DNA from: Bacteroidales bacterium
GTDB taxonomy: Bacteria > Bacteroidota > Bacteroidia > Bacteroidales > UBA932
Reading direction: 5' to 3'
Length of the DNA: 40,605 nucleotides
Assembly (NCBI GenBank): GCA_017934185.1
Contig: JAGBJY010000053.1
Location: 1-40,605 of the forward strand
This document shows, one piece after another, positions 16,373 to 23,890 of the stretch (positions are counted from its first letter, which is position 1; each line of letters opens with the position of its first letter). A model generated the notes under the pieces. The model did not search any database. It saw only the letters and a program-made list of their open reading frames with translations, and had not been told where the DNA came from. Both the position numbers and the translations under genes were made by a program.

Positions 16373-18664
16373 ATGCTGCGCACGGTTCGGGGGGCTTTTT
16401 GTGCTCAGATTCGCTCTTCGCGCACGAATTACAGCCATTTCGTGCGCGGAGGGTCTGGAAACCAGGGTCCGAGCACGGAAAGTGGGGGTAATGGTGCCCG
16501 AACCTCTTTTCCGCGCACGGTTTGGGGGCTAATTGTGCTCGGTGCCGAATGCGTTCTGCTGCTGGCCTGGGTGTTCTGCGTGCCAAGGGAGCTGTTCAAG
16601 GGCGTCCCCTACGCTACCGTAGTGGAAAGCGCCGAGGGAGAGCTCCTGGGGGCGCGCATTGCCGATGACGGGCAGTGGCGTTTTCCGCCTTGCGACACGG
16701 TGCCGGAGCGTTTTGCCACCGCCCTGGTGCAGTTTGAAGACCGGCAGTTCTGGTGGCATCCGGGCGTGAATCCCGTGGCGCTGGGGCGGGCGGCCGTGCA
16801 GAATGCCCGGGCCGGCCATGTGGTGAGCGGCGGCAGCACCCTCACCATGCAGGTAATCCGCCTTTCCCGCGGGAAGGAGCGCACCCTATGGCAAAAGCTC
16901 ATCGAGGCCGTGCAGGCCACTTCCCTGCAGCTGCGCACCCCCAAGCGCCGGATTCTGGCGCTCTACGCCTCCCACGCGCCCTTCGGCGGCAATGTAGTGG
17001 GGCTGGAGGCTGCCGCATGGCGCTATTTCGGCCGGCCACCCTCAGAACTGTCCTGGGCTGAGGCCGCCACTTTGGCCGTGCTGCCCAATGCCCCGGCGTC
17101 CATCCACCTGGCCCGCGGCCGGGAGGAATTGCTGGCCAAGCGCAACCGCCTGCTGAGCCGCCTCCTGGAGCATGGGGACATAGACCCGGAAACCTACGCT
17201 GCCGCACTGGAAGAGCCCCTGCCGGCCGAACCCCTGCCCCTCCCCTCCTGGGCTTACCACTATGTAGAAGCCGCGCCCAAGGGGCAGCGCAGCCGCACCG
17301 GCATCCGATTTCCGCTGCAAAAAGCCGTGGAAAATTTGGCCGGGCGACGCTCCGACGAACTGGCGGCCGAAGGCATCGCAGACCTTGCCGTAGTGGTGAT
17401 GGACAACCGCTCCGGAGCAGTGGTTGCCTATGTGGGGAACGCTTCCATCGGCCGGAAACGGCCCGGCGTGCAGGTGGACATTGCCCACTCCCCGCGCTCT
17501 ACGGGCAGCATCCTCAAGCCTTTTCTCTACGAGGCCGCCCTGGAAGAGGGCGTGATTCTGCCGCGGACCCTGCTGCCGGACGTGCCGGTGAACCTGGGCG
17601 GATTTGCCCCGCAGAACTTTGACCGGCAGTTCTATGGCGCGGTAGCCGCCGACGAAGCCCTTTCCCGCAGCCTGAACGTGCCGGCCGTGTTCCTCCTGCG
17701 GCGCTACGGCGTGCCCAAATTCCACGCCCTGCTCCAGCATCGCTACGGGCTCACCACCCTCACCCGCTCTTCCGAAACCTACGGCCTGTCGCTCATCCTC
17801 GGCGGCGGGGAAGGCCGGCTGGACGAAATCACCGCGGCCTATGCACAAATGGCGCGCGCCGTCACCCCCGGCACCGACCGGGGGTCTCTTGCCACTTGGT
17901 ACACCCTGGAGGCCCTGAAGGAGGTGAACCGCCCCGACGAACTGGACTGGCGCCTCATCGGCTCCGTGCGCAAAGCCGCCTGGAAAACCGGCACCAGCTA
18001 CGGCTTCCGCGACGCCTGGGCCGTGGGCATGACGCCCCGCTGGACCATCGGCGTGTGGGCGGGGAATGCCGAAGGGCAGGGCGTGCCGGGGCTTGTAGGC
18101 GCCCGAACCGCCGGGCCTGTGCTGTTTGACGTGCTGAACCTGCTACCGGAGGATGAGGGCTGGTTCGTCACCCCCGGCCCCGACCGGGGGTCTGTATGGG
18201 CCCAAGTCTGCCGGCAGTCGGGCTTCCTGGCGGGCCCTGAGTGTGAGGAGCCGGAGGACCTCCTCATTCCATCGGCCGGGCTGGAGAGCGAACCCTGTCC
18301 CTACCACCGCGGCGGCATCTTCACACTGCCGCCGGCCATGGAGTGGTACTACAAGCCCCATCATCCGGAGTACAACGGTGCGCCCAGAGGGACAGCGAAG
18401 CGTAAGGAACTGGAATTCATCTACCCCAGCTGGGGCACCACCCTCACCCTGCCGCGGCAGATGGACGGCGCGGTGGAGGGCGCTGTGTTCCGCGTGGCGC
18501 ACCACCGGACCGACGCCCGCCTGTGGTGGCACCTGGACGGCGAATATCTGGGCGAAACCCGCTTCCAGCACGAACTCCGCCTGGCCCCCGCCCCCGGAAA
18601 ACACTTCCTCACCGTGGTGGACGAGGACGGCAACAGCGCCAGCGTGGCGTTCAATGTAAAATAG
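16373..18664 (+). CDS. pbpC: penicillin-binding protein 1C, bifunctional transglycosylase/transpeptidase
   Basis: This 763-residue class A PBP polymerises and crosslinks peptidoglycan at the outer face of the inner membrane. The transmembrane helix is at about residues 51-70. The GT51 domain shows QFEDRQFWWHPG with catalytic E122 and GGSTLTMQVIRL. The transpeptidase has STGSILKP (S379, K382), SLN (S433-N435) and KTGTS (K538). A C-terminal BiPBP_C domain spans about residues 680-763. Residues 1-57 are encoded by a hairpin-rich repeat cassette and are absent from typical PBP1C. An in-frame GTG at 16535 (residue 55) is the only later start before the helix, but it would leave no positively charged N-terminus. 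Two 28-bp palindromic repeats lie in frame at 17861 and 18167. The gene is coupled to A2M. Confidence 0.93.
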   Translation: MLRTVRGAFCAQIRSSRTNYSHFVRGGSGNQGPSTESGGNGARTSFPRTVWGLIVLGAECVLLLAWVFCVPRELFKGVPYATVVESAEGELLGARIADDGQWRFPPCDTVPERFATALVQFEDRQFWWHPGVNPVALGRAAVQNARAGHVVSGGSTLTMQVIRLSRGKERTLWQKLIEAVQATSLQLRTPKRRILALYASHAPFGGNVVGLEAAAWRYFGRPPSELSWAEAATLAVLPNAPASIHLARGREELLAKRNRLLSRLLEHGDIDPETYAAALEEPLPAEPLPLPSWAYHYVEAAPKGQRSRTGIRFPLQKAVENLAGRRSDELAAEGIADLAVVVMDNRSGAVVAYVGNASIGRKRPGVQVDIAHSPRSTGSILKPFLYEAALEEGVILPRTLLPDVPVNLGGFAPQNFDRQFYGAVAADEALSRSLNVPAVFLLRRYGVPKFHALLQHRYGLTTLTRSSETYGLSLILGGGEGRLDEITAAYAQMARAVTPGTDRGSLATWYTLEALKEVNRPDELDWRLIGSVRKAAWKTGTSYGFRDAWAVGMTPRWTIGVWAGNAEGQGVPGLVGARTAGPVLFDVLNLLPEDEGWFVTPGPDRGSVWAQVCRQSGFLAGPECEEPEDLLIPSAGLESEPCPYHRGGIFTLPPAMEWYYKPHHPEYNGAPRGTAKRKELEFIYPSWGTTLTLPRQMDGAVEGAVFRVAHHRTDARLWWHLDGEYLGETRFQHELRLAPAPGKHFLTVVDEDGNSASVAFNVK
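16378..16542 (+). repeat. hairpin-rich repeat cassette at the 5' end of pbpC
   Basis: Two near-identical words bracket this segment: copy A at 16378-16408 and copy B at 16513-16542, both reading GCGCACGGTT, C or T, a G run, CT, then TTGTGCTC. They differ by one G and a few bases. Between them lies a perfect 10-bp hairpin (CGCGCACGAA 16419-16428, TTCGTGCGCG 16439-16448) and a second imperfect hairpin (GTGCGCGGA...TCCGAGCAC). The reading frame stays open throughout, so the cassette encodes pbpC residues 3-57. Confidence 0.75.
17861..17888 (+). repeat. in-frame palindromic repeat in pbpC, copy 1
   Basis: The unit runs GTCACCCCCGGC, then ACCGACCGGGGGTCTC, and contains the dyad ACCCCCGG / CCGGGGGT. 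It encodes VTPGTDRGSL and differs from copy 2 at only 2 of 28 positions. It falls after AAYAQMARA, in a loop of variable length in PBP1C proteins. Confidence 0.8.
18167..18194 (+). repeat. in-frame palindromic repeat in pbpC, copy 2
   Basis: The unit runs GTCACCCCCGGC, then CCCGACCGGGGGTCTG, and is read in the same frame as copy 1 to give VTPGPDRGSV. It sits after the GWF that precedes the VCRQSG segment, outside the catalytic motifs. Confidence 0.8.
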
Positions 18665-18698
18665 AACAATAACCAGTCCGACTTTGCCAGACTCGGGG

Positions 18699-20567
18699 CT
18701 ACTGCGGAGGGGTTACAATCCAGTTGGTTGGGATAGCGACAACAAGGCTATTCCCGCGGGGATATGTAGTATTTGGATTCCTGACGAACTCACAACTGCT
18801 TGTATTGGGCACATCATCCAGCCACTTGTTAAAGACTGACCACGCTGAGACCACGGTCCACTGCCCTAATTTATCGGGAGAAGGCGCGGCAGAGTCATCA
18901 TAGACCTTTGTGTCCGGATTCGTTCTGCTATTCATCTGCTCCTGAGACACTTCAAGGAGACATTTCACATATCCAATGGCTTTGCAATGACGGAATATGG
19001 AAAAGTAGCATCCGGCAGCAGGCTCCCGAGCCAGAAGGTCGGGCCCCGCTTTAAGCTTGTAGCAATTGAAAAACATGTTCATATAGCAGCAAGGAGCCAG
19101 AACCGTTGCAGGCAGAAGATCTGCGGGCACCGTTTCAAGATTTTGGCAGTCATAGAACATTCTGCGATAACAGGCCAGAGCCAACCCGGTCTTCGGCAAA
19201 AATCCATCCGGAACAGTCAACAGGCCCTTACAGCCGTAGAACATGGAATCGTAGCAGCGTTCAGTAAGGGGGGCGTCTCCCAGCACAAGGTTATCCAGTT
19301 TGGTTATTCCTGTGCATCCCTGGAACATCTCGAAATAGCAGCCTGTACTCAGGGTGGTTGCCGACAATTTCAGTGTTTTCCCGGGGTCCTCTGACAGCAG
19401 GAGCCAGGATGCGTTGTAAAAAGCCCTTTGGAAGGCAAAATCGGCCTCAATCACCTTCTTGGCCTTGTACTTCTCGTTGCACATGAGGAACATAAGGTCA
19501 CCGTAGACATAACTGGCCTTGTTCACGGAGAGGAGGCCGCTGCTGTTTCCCGTATGCTGATAAGTGGTTCCCTTGCCACGGAAATAGACTTTGTCCCCGG
19601 CACTGGTGAGCGTTATCTTCCTTTCATAGTTTTTCCAGTCATACCCGTCCAGACTGTACTGGATGCCGTTGTTGGTGGCCTTATTGAAGGTAACCTCGGT
19701 AGAGGGCTGAGTGGCTTCCACCGTCAGGTAATCCTGCATAAAAGTAGCGCGCTGGAAAGTATAGTAGGAACTGGCCGCCAGCGTATTGTCGTTCATCCTC
19801 AGAACCAGATCTTCTTCCTCTCCGTCTTTCCTGAGAACCAAACCGGCGCCGCTTAAAGCAGTATTTCCGGCAAAACCTGCCACCCATGAGGCTTCAATGC
19901 CCCCATCCTCCTCTTCCCGGGTTTCAAAAGAACAGGAATACAACTCTGTTCGCGCCTCGGCATTGTCATACGCATTGTAAAGTGTTGCCCTGTAGCGGGT
20001 CCCGGACTCCACCTGGTCCTCATCAAATTGAAAACTGAAAACCAGGAAAGAAGATTGCTGGCTCAAGGTAAAGTGCAAATCCCCAAATTTTCCGGAAGCG
20101 GTAAAATGGCTCAAACTACGCACCGCTTCCTTCAGCGATGTTGCCTTTTTCCCGCCATAGTCTATACCCGACAACTTTCCGCCCTCAGAAACGTGAATCT
20201 CATCGTCCCGCCCTACAAGCACCAGCGATACTCCGGTAGCGGCCACCGGTGAAAAATCCTCGGCGCACGTAAGCTCTCCCTCAAAGAAGGCCAGGGTTTT
20301 ACCGGCATCGCTCGCCTGCGAAAGGGAAAGGAAACCATACATCTCGCCTCCCTCGCTCTCCAGGTAAATCTGGTCTCCGGCCTCAAATACATACTTCAGA
20401 TTATCATCAACCGTAGCCCGGGTACCGGCATCGGCCTCAACCGTGGCCCGATAATGCACGGTTTTCTGAAGGGGCGCAGGTTCCACCACTCCCGGTTCAG
20501 GCTCCTTGGCGCAAGATACCACAAGCAGCACAAAGGGCAAGATATATTTGAGTACAGCTTTCATCAT
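18699..20567 (-). CDS. fimbrial-operon lipoprotein with BspA-like CY..MF repeats
   Basis: This 622-residue lipoprotein has a lipobox ending at C19 (LLVVSC). The N-terminal half begins VHYRATVEADAGTRATVDD, typical of fimbrillin-like proteins of Bacteroidales. The C-terminal half contains five repeats starting at C410, C438, C466, C494 and C520 with the pattern CY-x2-MF-x2-C and a mostly 28-residue period, often followed by VPxxLLPxT. This resembles the leucine-rich, BspA-like surface repeats used in adhesion. It is the last gene of the nine-gene fimbrial operon and overlaps the preceding gene by 4 nt (ATGA; a second ATG in frame follows directly). A likely role is a surface-exposed tip or ligand-binding component; that is inference. 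Confidence 0.75.
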   Translation of the reverse strand: MMKAVLKYILPFVLLVVSCAKEPEPGVVEPAPLQKTVHYRATVEADAGTRATVDDNLKYVFEAGDQIYLESEGGEMYGFLSLSQASDAGKTLAFFEGELTCAEDFSPVAATGVSLVLVGRDDEIHVSEGGKLSGIDYGGKKATSLKEAVRSLSHFTASGKFGDLHFTLSQQSSFLVFSFQFDEDQVESGTRYRATLYNAYDNAEARTELYSCSFETREEEDGGIEASWVAGFAGNTALSGAGLVLRKDGEEEDLVLRMNDNTLAASSYYTFQRATFMQDYLTVEATQPSTEVTFNKATNNGIQYSLDGYDWKNYERKITLTSAGDKVYFRGKGTTYQHTGNSSGLLSVNKASYVYGDLMFLMCNEKYKAKKVIEADFAFQRAFYNASWLLLSEDPGKTLKLSATTLSTGCYFEMFQGCTGITKLDNLVLGDAPLTERCYDSMFYGCKGLLTVPDGFLPKTGLALACYRRMFYDCQNLETVPADLLPATVLAPCCYMNMFFNCYKLKAGPDLLAREPAAGCYFSIFRHCKAIGYVKCLLEVSQEQMNSRTNPDTKVYDDSAAPSPDKLGQWTVVSAWSVFNKWLDDVPNTSSCEFVRNPNTTYPRGNSLVVAIPTNWIVTPPQ

Positions 20568-23500
20568 AGTCCACCTCCATCTTTAAGGCCGCCGTTACCG
20601 AAGCCGATATCACCGCCGGCATCCTCAAGCGTACCATGGAAGCCCCGCAGGACGATACGCGTAATTACAATATCCTGGTTGTAAGGAGCATCCATCACCA
20701 GGCGTCCGCTGGTCGTTCCCCAGGGAAGGCTCCAGCAATATTCATAATTGTTGCCCGGGTATCCATAGTAGACACTTCCGTCCGGAGAGGAATCTACTGT
20801 AGCATCACGCGGTTTCAGGGGCGTAGTGCCATCCACGTAATAGAAAATATGGGCGTAATACAAGTAAAAATCATTGTTGGGCGTCTCCAGATTGGCACGC
20901 AATTCATAATGTCCTCCGGAGGGGAGTACAATGCCGTTGGAAGCTCCGTGGCGACGGATGGTCTTGCCGTTACTGGCGGTAATGGAAAAAGTAAAAGTCC
21001 GTTTGATATCGTTTTCCGTCTTTTCTTCACTGAAACTGTTGCGGTTATCGGCAATGAAAGCATTCCAGTTTGCGGCCGTGGAAAGCTCCCAATTATAGAG
21101 GGTGCCCCAGAAACGGGGAGCCGTAACGGTTTCTTCTACGTAGCCCGCCGCTGCGATTGTGATGGACACCGGATTGGCGGCTCCATCCGCAGTTGTTTCA
21201 AACCACTTTTCCCTGTAGTGATCCAGGGCGGCAGGGTCCAGACTCCCGCCATTGTTCCAGTTATTGGGCTTGCTTACACCGGAAACAGCCGGAACGGAGA
21301 GATTGATTTTATCTTCCGCCGTAAATTGGTAACTGTCAGGGTCGGTATAATAACCCACCAGCAGCTTACGGCCGGAAGTGGAAATGACATGGCCATAGGC
21401 CACATTGGAGAAATTACCGCCACTGCCTGTATGAGTGGTTTTCCCGCCGCTTGTGGCACTGTAAGGCACCGCCTCGTCCATAATCTTCATGTCCTTGAAG
21501 TGCCAGGGAGTCACGGTCAGCGGTTCGTAGGGAAGGGCCCGGGAGGTAAGTGTAATGGATACAGCTCCGTCGGAGACCGTGGTCTTGAGCTTAAAGGTCA
21601 TGAGCAGCGCTGAGGGATCAAAGTAGTAATTCCCCTCAGCATCCTGTTGGATGGCATCGTCGGCGGGTTCCAACCCTTGCAAATCCAGATATACCCGCTC
21701 AAAGCCCTGCGAGGAAGCGAGAAGGCTGGCCACCGCCTGTACTTCACGGCCCGCTTCGCAAGGGATGGACGTGGTAAAATGCCCTCCGGTGAAGGTCATA
21801 TAGGTTTCAAAACGCGTAGAAGCATCCAAAAAATACTTGTTGGCCACCAGAACTCTGGTTTCACTGGCTTCGCAATTGGTCTTGAAATAGGAGGAGAAGG
21901 TACGCCAGCGGGTTTCCTCCTCAAAATCATACTCTACTGTAAGGGCGTTATAGTCCTCCCAGCTGAGGGTGCGCTCAAACTGGAAAGCCGGTTTTCCGGA
22001 ATTGGAAAGGGAGGTGCCGGAAAGCACGGGCATATTGATGTCTTTCGTATTGTCCGGCGTGAGCGTAAGGGACTCCGGCTCCAGTGTGAAAACCAGAGGG
22101 AACATGGACTGTGGCAGTCCGTCGGGGATGCTCACATCGACAACCTGTTCCATCCCGGTCTGGCGCAACACCTTGTCATGTTTGCAGCTTACGCGCATCT
22201 CCTGCCTGGGCTGTACAGTAATAACGATGTCCCGATACAGCGGAGATTCCTTAGCCCCCTCCTTATTGCAAAGGATGCGGAGCGTCTGCGTCCGTGAAAC
22301 GTTTTGCCCGTCATCGGAATCTTTCAGCTTGAAGGAGAGGGTGCGCCAGCCGTAGTTGTCCCGGGCCGAATTCATCTCCGGCTCACCCAGGACAATGTCC
22401 GTAAGGGCCCCCACATCGGTAGGAAGCAACTCATAGGTGACACTCCCCCTTTCAATGTTCGGCGTGGGATTACTGCTGGAAACATTGTCATAGAAAACCA
22501 CATAGAGGGCATCCTGGTGTTCCTCGCCGGCAATAAAGGTCTTGGAAAGCCAGGGATCCACCCGCATGCGCCGCGTTCCGTCAGATATATCCTGCAAATG
22601 TTTGGCGTTCACATCGGCCGATACATCGGCACTACCGGCCGATGCTGCCGCCGATTTGGGGTTGTTGTGTCCGCGGGCGGTAATCTTGTCTATCTCAATT
22701 TTGTATTTGAAATTCCGGTAGATGGGATAATAAACCCCCTCGTTCATCAGGTCAATCTTGTAGAAGCAGTCTACACCGCCGGCCGCCTTTTCTTCGTCAG
22801 TGAGCGCCGAGTCGTCATCCCGACAATACGTACCGTAGACAATGACATAAGTGGGCGGAATGAGCCCCTGCGGGGCCGGACGCTCGTATAAGTACACCGC
22901 TTTCTCTAAATCCGGATCCAGGGATGCGTCATAAGTCCCCTCCTGGAACTCATCAAAACGGGCATCATACTTCACGACCCCGTTGGTGCCGTCGATAAAA
23001 TCCTGGATTTCCGGAACAGTGTCGTCAAATTCGGTGCCTTCCGGAAGATTGCCTCCGTACACATACGTCCCGTTCGCATCAAACAAGTCATCAAAATCCT
23101 TCTTCTGGTAGTCGGAAATCCAGCCGGTACGGCCACCGTATGGGACAAGCGTCCCTTTTTTGGGGACATTCACGACGGCATAACTTTTGGGCGTAAAATT
23201 GGACGTGGGCGAATTCCTGAGGATAATCTTGGACCAGTTTCGGACAAGGGCAATACCGTCAGCGGGGAAAAAGGCCTTGGTCTCATCGCTGATGACATAC
23301 GGGTCACTGGCATTGGTACGGGGTGTATAACCGCCTTCCCCATCGGGTTTAACGTATTCGCCATCCACCTGCAGGGCCGTTATTTCCGGTAGGCTGATCA
23401 TCTGCCAGAAGGCCGTTTCCTCGTCTCCCAGGAGGTTGGGTAGCACTTCCCTATCGCGGCCCGTCCGGATAGAAATGGGGCCGTTCCCAAGGAAATGGAT

Positions 23501-23890
23501 GGTTCGGGGCGTATTGGAAAGTTTGAGGTCGGCCTGGAAAACATAAGCATCCACCTCTTTATCAACTTTCACCTCATTCCTATGACTGTCTTCCACCGTA
23601 AATGAATGCACCTCCCGGGTTTGGGAAACAAAGGTGGCATTGATATATTCCTTGAAATAGCCGGAACCGCCAAAGATAGCCAGATACATCCTGTCTGTGT
23701 TCAGATGGGACTCCTCGCCCAAGGCTTTGGTGGCGGTTTCCGTATCGCAAAGTACCGAGAAAGTGACCCTCACCCGGCCGTCAGGCGCTCCGTCATCCTC
23801 TTCGCCAGCTGGTACGAAATCCACTTCCCGCGCACAGGAAAGCAGCGCCAGGAGCAGCAACGAGAAGATATGAAGGAAGTGCTTTCTCAT
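20564..23890 (-). CDS. large fimbrial accessory lipoprotein (DUF4906-like)
   Basis: This 1108-residue lipoprotein has a lipobox ending at C19 (LLALLSC). The N-terminal region has the fimbrial pattern VRVTFSVLCDTETATKAL, MYLAIFGGSGYFKEYI, and resembles DUF4906 proteins found in Bacteroidales fimbrial loci; I could not confirm this by alignment. The middle contains several predicted Ig-like segments (YKIEIDKITARGHNN, TVQPRQEMRVSC). The extreme C-terminus is a beta-rich domain (SGRLVMDAPYNQDIVITRIVLRG) that could be a carbohydrate-binding or discoidin-like module. Its ATG overlaps the stop of the preceding gene as TAATG and its own stop overlaps the next start. It is probably a tip-proximal adhesin subunit. 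Confidence 0.7.
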   Translation of the reverse strand: MRKHFLHIFSLLLLALLSCAREVDFVPAGEEDDGAPDGRVRVTFSVLCDTETATKALGEESHLNTDRMYLAIFGGSGYFKEYINATFVSQTREVHSFTVEDSHRNEVKVDKEVDAYVFQADLKLSNTPRTIHFLGNGPISIRTGRDREVLPNLLGDEETAFWQMISLPEITALQVDGEYVKPDGEGGYTPRTNASDPYVISDETKAFFPADGIALVRNWSKIILRNSPTSNFTPKSYAVVNVPKKGTLVPYGGRTGWISDYQKKDFDDLFDANGTYVYGGNLPEGTEFDDTVPEIQDFIDGTNGVVKYDARFDEFQEGTYDASLDPDLEKAVYLYERPAPQGLIPPTYVIVYGTYCRDDDSALTDEEKAAGGVDCFYKIDLMNEGVYYPIYRNFKYKIEIDKITARGHNNPKSAAASAGSADVSADVNAKHLQDISDGTRRMRVDPWLSKTFIAGEEHQDALYVVFYDNVSSSNPTPNIERGSVTYELLPTDVGALTDIVLGEPEMNSARDNYGWRTLSFKLKDSDDGQNVSRTQTLRILCNKEGAKESPLYRDIVITVQPRQEMRVSCKHDKVLRQTGMEQVVDVSIPDGLPQSMFPLVFTLEPESLTLTPDNTKDINMPVLSGTSLSNSGKPAFQFERTLSWEDYNALTVEYDFEEETRWRTFSSYFKTNCEASETRVLVANKYFLDASTRFETYMTFTGGHFTTSIPCEAGREVQAVASLLASSQGFERVYLDLQGLEPADDAIQQDAEGNYYFDPSALLMTFKLKTTVSDGAVSITLTSRALPYEPLTVTPWHFKDMKIMDEAVPYSATSGGKTTHTGSGGNFSNVAYGHVISTSGRKLLVGYYTDPDSYQFTAEDKINLSVPAVSGVSKPNNWNNGGSLDPAALDHYREKWFETTADGAANPVSITIAAAGYVEETVTAPRFWGTLYNWELSTAANWNAFIADNRNSFSEEKTENDIKRTFTFSITASNGKTIRRHGASNGIVLPSGGHYELRANLETPNNDFYLYYAHIFYYVDGTTPLKPRDATVDSSPDGSVYYGYPGNNYEYCWSLPWGTTSGRLVMDAPYNQDIVITRIVLRGFHGTLEDAGGDIGFGNGGLKDGGGL

